Source of the DNA: Rhodopirellula sp.
GTDB taxonomy: Bacteria; Planctomycetota; Planctomycetia; Planctomycetales; Planctomycetaceae
NCBI GenBank assembly: GCA_013203845.1
Contig: JABMPE010000327.1
Span: 1-38,792 of the forward strand
DNA: 38,792 nt
Direction of reading: 5' to 3'
Under the pieces are notes generated by a model. The model saw only the letters and a list, made by a program, of their open reading frames with translations, did no database searches and had not been told where the DNA came from. This document shows positions 34,227 to 38,792 of the stretch, piece after piece. Positions within the stretch are counted from its first letter, which is position 1. Every line of letters begins with the position of its first letter. Position numbers and translations under genes: made by a program.

Positions 34227-35186
34227 CTATCCTGTCGCCGCCGTGACGCTTTGCAGCAGCATCGCGACGGTCAGCGTCCAGCCGTCAATCAGCACGAACA
34301 GCAGCACTTTGAACGGCAGCGAGATCAGTGTTGGAGGCAGCATCATCATGCCCATGCCTGTCAGAATGGTGGCGACGACAAGGTCGACGATCAAAAATGG
34401 CAGGAAGATCTGAAAGCCAATCAGGAATGCCGCTTTCAGTTCGGTCAGCATGAAGGCCGTCACCAGAATCGACGACTCGACATCTTCGAGGTTCTCTGGT
34501 TCTTTCCACTCACGACCGGCTGTCGAGTTAGGATCGGGACGGCGATAGTCGATCAGCATCAGGACAACGTCGTCACCGCTGGCCGCACTGATCTGACGAA
34601 TCATGAAACGGCGAAGCGGCTCGATCGTGTTTTCAAACACCCGCATCTGAATGCTTTCGCCTGGCTGCAGATTCGGGATTGGTTGTTTGTCAATGTAGGG
34701 TGCCAGGCCCTCGTCATAAGCCTGCTGCCAGACGGGCATCATGACGAACATGGTCATGAACAATGACAGAGACGTGATGACCTGTGTCGGCGGCAGCTGT
34801 TGCGTACCCAACGCCTGCCTCAGCAACCCGAACACGATTACAAAACGAATAAAGCTGGTGGTCATGATCAGGATTGACGGTGCCAGGCTCAGCAGCGTCA
34901 TCAGAACCATGATTTTCAGAGTCGGTGTCAGACCTTCAGGCGAGAGCATCTGGTCCGGGTTCACGCCGAACGGCATCTCGATTCCGGGAGCCTGAATTGG
35001 AGCGGGAGGCTGGATCGACAGGCCGGGGCCATCAATGATCGATCGCCCGCGCGGCGTTGCTCCGGATTGAGCTACCGCTGACGCGGTGCCCAGCGCCAGT
35101 AGAAGGATCGCCGCGGCGAATCCTAACGACGATTTGACAAGTGAGCGTGACGGATGAGTCAGAAACCGGGGTACGTCAGCCGGCAC
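34227..35186 (-). CDS. fliP: Flagellar export gate protein FliP
   Basis: This protein is about 319 residues long. I chose the GTG at 35186: GGGAG stands 7 bases upstream, it overlaps the fliO end by 11 bases (coupled translation), and it opens into a signal peptide (about residues 14-40, ending in SAVAQ). Starts further upstream lie deep inside fliO. The FliP core begins near residue 85 with [23 protein letters not shown] and contains [14 protein letters not shown], which is highly conserved, and later [24 protein letters not shown] near the C-terminus. FliP with FliQ and FliR forms the channel of the flagellar export gate. A linker of about 45 residues between signal peptide and core is longer than in E. 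coli. Confidence 0.95.
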   Translation of the reverse strand: MPADVPRFLTHPSRSLVKSSLGFAAAILLLALGTASAVAQSGATPRGRSIIDGPGLSIQPPAPIQAPGIEMPFGVNPDQMLSPEGLTPTLKIMVLMTLLSLAPSILIMTTSFIRFVIVFGLLRQALGTQQLPPTQVITSLSLFMTMFVMMPVWQQAYDEGLAPYIDKQPIPNLQPGESIQMRVFENTIEPLRRFMIRQISAASGDDVVLMLIDYRRPDPNSTAGREWKEPENLEDVESSILVTAFMLTELKAAFLIGFQIFLPFLIVDLVVATILTGMGMMMLPPTLISLPFKVLLFVLIDGWTLTVAMLLQSVTAATG

Positions 35187-35994
35187 GATGTCGCTCCCGG
35201 CTGGTGGCAATTGAGAGGCTGTCGATTCGGCCGGACTCGTTTCGTTCCGCGTCTTCGAAAAGTTTCTCGCCCAGTTGATCCTCAAACGGGCGACTCTCAA
35301 CGACTGTCGTTGTCCCCGGCCAGAGTTTGCTGAGCCATTTGACCGCGTCGGGGCCGGACTGTTTCGCGGCGGCGCAGATATTCGCCAGCGAGGCCACTTC
35401 GATCGGATCGGTAATCTCGGCGAGGCTCGACAGGCCGTTTGGCGAAGAGCCCAGCAGGATCAAACGACTGCCAACCTTCACCATGTAGACGGAATTTCGG
35501 GGATCGACCGCTCGGCGACCGAGCACATCGACGGCATCAATCGGGAGACCGCTGATCGAGTACGGACTGCGTTTGAGGAACACTTTCGCAAGGCCGAGTA
35601 CGAACAGCAGCACGACGACCAGAACAGCCAGAACGGATCCAGCAGAGGAACTTCCCGTGGGTTTGTCGTCTGGGGCCGCGTCATCCCTGGAAGACGAGCT
35701 GGAATTTCGTCTCAACGGAGTCTTGACGCCTTCCGGGTTCACTGCTGTCGGCAGAGACTCGAACGCTGCAAACGACGATAAATCGCTGTGGACGCCGTTT
35801 TCAGGAACAGCTGGCTTATCCCTGGCTATTGGATTCGATGGTTGTCGCAGGACACCATTGGGAAGCTTTCTAGGAGCATTGACACCAGGAGTGCCAGAAA
35901 ATCCGCTGTCCTGAGCCTGGATGCGGTCCACGTCGGACGCGCACAGAATCAGCGTACCAATCAGCAGAGACGCGATGCGTTGATTGCAATCCAT
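35176..35994 (-). CDS. fliO: Flagellar biosynthesis protein FliO-like
   Basis: This 272-residue protein starts at the ATG at 35994, with AGGGGA upstream. It has a signal peptide (about 1-28), then a low-complexity Ser/Asp/Pro region. One membrane helix follows (about 118-140, [21 protein letters not shown]), then the FliO cytoplasmic domain with [32 protein letters not shown] in its first part. FliO assists FliP assembly into the export gate. It is about twice the size of E. coli FliO, mainly through the long periplasmic N-terminal part. It overlaps fliP by 11 bases. Assignment rests on the domain pattern and the gene order. Confidence 0.9.
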   Translation of the reverse strand: MDCNQRIASLLIGTLILCASDVDRIQAQDSGFSGTPGVNAPRKLPNGVLRQPSNPIARDKPAVPENGVHSDLSSFAAFESLPTAVNPEGVKTPLRRNSSSSSRDDAAPDDKPTGSSSAGSVLAVLVVVLLFVLGLAKVFLKRSPYSISGLPIDAVDVLGRRAVDPRNSVYMVKVGSRLILLGSSPNGLSSLAEITDPIEVASLANICAAAKQSGPDAVKWLSKLWPGTTTVVESRPFEDQLGEKLFEDAERNESGRIDSLSIATSRERHRAG

Positions 35995-36184
35995 TGCCCA
36001 TCCCCTGGAACTCTCCCGGTTCCATTTCCGATGCCAGCGAAAGTGGGCACTCGGACGGGGGGCTTTGTCCTCGATTTCCGGGGATCAGGTCAATGTCAGA
36101 AACTGCCGCGGAGTGGTCGTCGAGCTGCCTGGAAATTCAGGAAAACGCAGCCAGACAGCGACAACAGGACGAAGAATCTATCGT

Positions 36185-36730
36185 TCAGGAATCCGCTGCG
36201 ACGATTTCGACGACTCGCACACAGAACTTGTCATTGAGGACGAGAACTTCGCCGCGAGCCAGCAAACGCCCGTTGACGACGATGTCAATCGGGTCACCCG
36301 CCAGTTTATCAAGGGGGACAACCACCCCTTTTCGCATGGACATGACTTCGTCGATCAGCAGCTCGGCACGCCCGAGTTCGATCTGCACACTCATCTGAAC
36401 ATCATCCAGCATCCCGATGCTGAATGTTTTTTCGGCAGGATCATCGACGCCTGAGCCAAGGTCGGCGAATTCAAACGGTTTCGCGTCACCCACACCCGAA
36501 CGAACGTTGGAGCCGGTCGTCGGCTTTCCGGAGACTGCCGCTTCCAGTCCAGCATCGACTTCGTTCAGAAGCTGATTGGTACGTTCTTCGACTGACATTT
36601 CATCGGTTGATGCGACCGAGTCACGATCCACAGCTCCACGATCAGCTGACCGGCCAGTTCGCGCATCGTTGGCTTGGTCCAGCAGACTTTGAATGTCGTC
36701 AGGGCCAAATTTGTCTTCTTCGGAATCCAC
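36185..36730 (-). CDS. fliN: Flagellar motor switch protein FliN with FliM-like N-terminal peptide
   Basis: This 181-residue protein starts at a GTG preceded by GGAAGG and AGGGAA. The SpoA/FliN domain (about 105-178) has DDVQMSVQIELGRAELLIDE, then LDKLAGDPIDIVVNGRLLARG, then EVLVLNDKFCVRVVEI, all typical of FliN. FliN forms the bottom of the C ring. The N-terminus is extended and begins with FGPDDIQSLLDQA (8-20), which resembles the CheY-P binding peptide LSQxEIDALL of FliM and FliY. A second similar stretch, SVEERTNQLLNEVDA, is at 46-60. fliM is absent between fliL and fliN, its usual place. The fliO gene follows after a 190-base gap that shows no gene. Confidence 0.93.
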   Translation of the reverse strand: MDSEEDKFGPDDIQSLLDQANDARTGRSADRGAVDRDSVASTDEMSVEERTNQLLNEVDAGLEAAVSGKPTTGSNVRSGVGDAKPFEFADLGSGVDDPAEKTFSIGMLDDVQMSVQIELGRAELLIDEVMSMRKGVVVPLDKLAGDPIDIVVNGRLLARGEVLVLNDKFCVRVVEIVAADS

Positions 36731-36813
36731 TTCCCTGTTTCCTTCCGATCTGCTTGTCCCGACGACGTCCTGTGACCTGCTCTTTCTGCGAGCAAGCGAG
36801 GGCGACAGGACAC

Positions 36814-37365
36814 CTACTGCTGGATCGTCTTATAGTCGTTGAACACGATGCTGACGACATAACTTTGCCGCAGCACACGGTTGATCTCTTCTCGAACCAG
36901 CCGCTTCAGAGTACTCAGCGACGAATCCGTCAGGTCTTCCATGGTGGCGCTGCGAAAAATCGTCTCAATTGATTCTCTCACTCGCACTTTGTGTGTGGCA
37001 GAGACCGCTTTTTTGAAATCATTTTCCTGGTCAGCGGCCAGCAGCGCATGCACCTTGAATGAAATGTGTATGACTGTATCTGCAGCAGCCGTTGTGTTGG
37101 TCACGCTGAAGCTGTGGATTTCCACTTCGACCAGGTCTGCTTCGCTATCGTCGTGCCTGGTCTTGTCTTTGACGGGAACAGCTTCCGCAGGCGCAGCGTC
37201 AACGGCGCTGGTGGAACCGACTCCCAGAAAAAGAAACAGCCCAGCTTCGCCTGCCATCGCGACGGCGACCAGGACCAGAATTTTGATCACGCCACCGAAT
37301 TTTTTAGCGGCAACTGCTTCGCCTGCGGTTCCTTTCGTGTTTTCCGTCGTGTTTTCTTCAGCCAT
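36814..37365 (-). CDS. fliL: Flagellar basal body-associated protein FliL
   Basis: This 183-residue protein starts at the ATG at 37365, with AAGGGG 7 bases upstream. A short cytoplasmic tail precedes one membrane helix (about 26-48, IKILVLVAVAMAGEAGLFLFLG). The periplasmic domain has VEVEIHSFSVTN and ends with LKRLVREEINRVLRQSYVVSIVFNDYKTIQQ, the standard FliL C-terminus. FliL rings surround the stator units and support motor torque. The gene sits between motB and fliN, 84 bases before the fliN start. fliM, which usually follows fliL, is not there. Confidence 0.92.
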   Translation of the reverse strand: MAEENTTENTKGTAGEAVAAKKFGGVIKILVLVAVAMAGEAGLFLFLGVGSTSAVDAAPAEAVPVKDKTRHDDSEADLVEVEIHSFSVTNTTAAADTVIHISFKVHALLAADQENDFKKAVSATHKVRVRESIETIFRSATMEDLTDSSLSTLKRLVREEINRVLRQSYVVSIVFNDYKTIQQ

Positions 37366-37439
37366 CTGACGCCCCTTCGCGATATCTCAAAAAACGATTG
37401 GCTGCCAGATCGGGTCAGGATCGCATGGAGCGGTCTTGT

Positions 37440-38156
37440 TTAACCGGGATCAGGCGGTGCCAGAAATGAGTCAATTGTGAAGACATCGACCCGCCGGTTA
37501 TGCCGCCGGTCTTCGAGGTTCCTCGTGACGATACGTGGTTCGGCATCACCCGCCGCACTTACGAGAATCCGATCAGAGTTAATGTCATTCTCCATGAGAT
37601 ATTTGGCCACAGATCGCGCTCGGGCAAATGAAAGATCATGTTGATCGCGAAACTGAGGTTTATTCCTTACCGGTTCAGCGAAGGAATGTCCGCGAACGAT
37701 GATTCGATTGGGGACTCGTTTAACCGCCTCAATGATCCGGTTCAGGTCTGACAACGAGTCGTCGCCCAGATCTGTCGCGAACTGATCAAATTCGAGTGAC
37801 CCGCCTACGGTGACAATTTCACCATGATTGACGGTTGCGACTGAGCTTTCCGGTCCACCACCGCCAATAGAATCAATGCTGCCCTTTTCCAGAGCTGTTT
37901 GCTTTTTGCTGCTTTTGGAACTCATGAACTCATTCGAGCTGCGATTGTTGAACGTGCGTCCGGGAACTCCGGAAGTACCGTCCATCGGCCCGAAGGCTTC
38001 TCTCATCGAGTTCAGCGCGGCCCGGTTCTTGCCTTCGTCTTTCAGCTCACTCATCGACACGAGCATGATGAAAAACGTCAACAGCAACGACATCATGTCG
38101 CCGTACGTGACGACCCATTCGGGAACGCCGGGCGGAGCATCTTCTTCGAATTCCAT
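37440..38156 (-). CDS. motB: Flagellar stator protein MotB
   Basis: This 238-residue protein has one membrane helix (about 14-37) with the ion-channel aspartate at position 20 in VVTYGDMMSLLLTFFIMLVS. The plug and linker region is Ser/Gly-rich. The OmpA-like peptidoglycan-binding domain (about 115-232) has NRIIVRGHSFAEP, the FARARSVAKYLMEN helix, ILVSAAGDAEP and RRHNRRVDVF. MotB anchors the stator to the cell wall. Tyrosine before G-D and the channel context are compatible with proton use, but the ion cannot be told safely. It lies 71 bases after motA on the same strand. Confidence 0.95.
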   Translation of the reverse strand: MEFEEDAPPGVPEWVVTYGDMMSLLLTFFIMLVSMSELKDEGKNRAALNSMREAFGPMDGTSGVPGRTFNNRSSNEFMSSKSSKKQTALEKGSIDSIGGGGPESSVATVNHGEIVTVGGSLEFDQFATDLGDDSLSDLNRIIEAVKRVPNRIIVRGHSFAEPVRNKPQFRDQHDLSFARARSVAKYLMENDINSDRILVSAAGDAEPRIVTRNLEDRRHNRRVDVFTIDSFLAPPDPG

Positions 38157-38227
38157 CGCTGTTCGCCGCTCATGAGGTCGGAGAGAGTCGCGAGTTCCTT
38201 CTCGTTACGTTTGCCGTCTGATCGGAT

Positions 38228-38792
38228 TCAGGCGGCGTCTTTGATGGCGCGTTCCTTCTGAGACAGGAACATCGACAACTTCTGATCAACAACTCGCGGA
38301 TTGTCGCCGTTTTGAATTGCCAGAATTCCCTGTACGACGACTTCGCGAATTTGCATTTCTTTCTTCGAGTAATACATCAACTTGTCTGCGAAGGGTAACG
38401 CGACGACGTTGGATACGAGGGCTCCGTAGAGCGTTGTCAACAGAGCCACTGCCATCCCCGGCCCAATAGCTGCTGGGTCATCCATGTTTCCCAGCATGAT
38501 GATCAGACCGAGCAATGTACCGATCATGCCGAATGCCGGAGCATATCGCCCGAGAGTTTCCAGTAACCCCTTGCCAGCACTGTGACGGGCGGCTGTGGCC
38601 ATCATTTCGGATCGCATGATGCTTTCGATCAGTTCAGCCGGGCTGCCATCCACTGCCATCTGAATGCCAAGCAGAATAAACGGGTCTTCAATATCGGCGG
38701 CCTTGTTTTCAAGCGCCATGACCCCTTCTTTTCTGGCGATCTCGGCACATTCGACCAGCGTCTTGATAGCAGGAGCCATCTGAGGCGGGTTC
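38228..38792 (-). CDS. motA: Flagellar stator protein MotA, N-terminus outside window
   Basis: The frame runs from the TGA at 38228 to the window edge and stays open, so roughly 188 C-terminal residues are present. The missing part is likely about 65-75 residues. Visible are the cytoplasmic helical region with ARKEGVMALENKAADIEDPF and two membrane helices in PAFGMIGTLLGLIIMLGNM and PGMAVALLTTLYGALVSNVV, the signature MotA segment. The tail has KEMQIREVVVQGILAIQNGDNP. MotA forms the stator ring with MotB, drives rotation by contact with FliG and conducts ions. An ATG at 38779 is internal and not the true start. Confidence 0.95.
   Translation of the reverse strand, partial: NPPQMAPAIKTLVECAEIARKEGVMALENKAADIEDPFILLGIQMAVDGSPAELIESIMRSEMMATAARHSAGKGLLETLGRYAPAFGMIGTLLGLIIMLGNMDDPAAIGPGMAVALLTTLYGALVSNVVALPFADKLMYYSKKEMQIREVVVQGILAIQNGDNPRVVDQKLSMFLSQKERAIKDAA

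Noticed and set aside
35187-35300. Longer fliP starting with TTG at 35300
   Set aside because: It would place about 38 residues before a good signal peptide and overlap fliO by 125 bases. The GTG at 35186 has a proper ribosome binding site.
1-38792. CRISPR array, tRNA or rRNA genes, insertion sequence or prophage
   Set aside because: No regularly spaced repeats, cloverleaf-like sequence, transposase or phage motifs were seen by reading. A dedicated RNA search would be needed to exclude small RNAs.

Overview
The window looks like a chromosomal segment of a planctomycete, most likely order Planctomycetales. The evidence is the density of families that are hallmarks of that phylum: three DUF1549/DUF1553 (PSCyt/PSD1) cytochrome-like proteins, two DUF1501 proteins, two large PPC-domain secreted proteins and a DUF1559 pilin-like protein. 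Many genes also have weak or absent Shine-Dalgarno sites. Species and genus cannot be named from sequence reading alone. No tRNA, rRNA, CRISPR array, transposase or prophage gene was seen.

Layout. Positions 1-4.0 kb hold unrelated small genes: the end of a sialate O-acetylesterase-like enzyme, a spermidine-synthase-like methyltransferase, a secreted squalene-cyclase-fold protein with one heme-c motif, a DUF2314-like protein and a small four-cysteine protein. Positions 4.1-17.1 kb carry two paralogous three-gene secreted cassettes on the + strand. Cassette A is DUF1549/1553, PPC protein, DUF1501. Cassette B is DUF1549/1553, DUF1501, PPC protein. An opposite-strand gene for a membrane-anchored protein with two L7/L12-like repeats lies between them, and a long hairpin lies inside cassette B. 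A third DUF1549/1553 protein of the PSCyt1 type follows on the - strand and is divergent from a creatininase-family gene.

Positions 21.5-31.2 kb hold a DUF1559 gene with an apparent frameshift, a lutB-lutC pair, a sensor histidine kinase, a PQQ-propeller protein coupled to a TauD-type dioxygenase, and a soluble transhydrogenase (sthA). Positions 31.2-38.8 kb are a flagellar cluster on the - strand, read motA-motB-fliL-fliN-fliO-fliP-fliQ-fliR-flhB followed by a small membrane protein. It encodes the stator, one C-ring protein and most of the export gate. fliM and flhA are not in the cluster as seen.

Most interesting points: FliR carries a textbook EF-hand calcium loop inside an extra segment of about 70 residues. 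FliN starts with a FliM/FliY-like CheY-binding-type peptide while fliM is missing next to it. The two DUF1549 proteins of the cassettes have an N-terminal C-x4-C-H heme-like motif besides the normal CxxCH. The two secreted cassettes look like an old tandem duplication with permuted gene order. The DUF1559 gene ends early and its conserved C-terminus continues in another frame.
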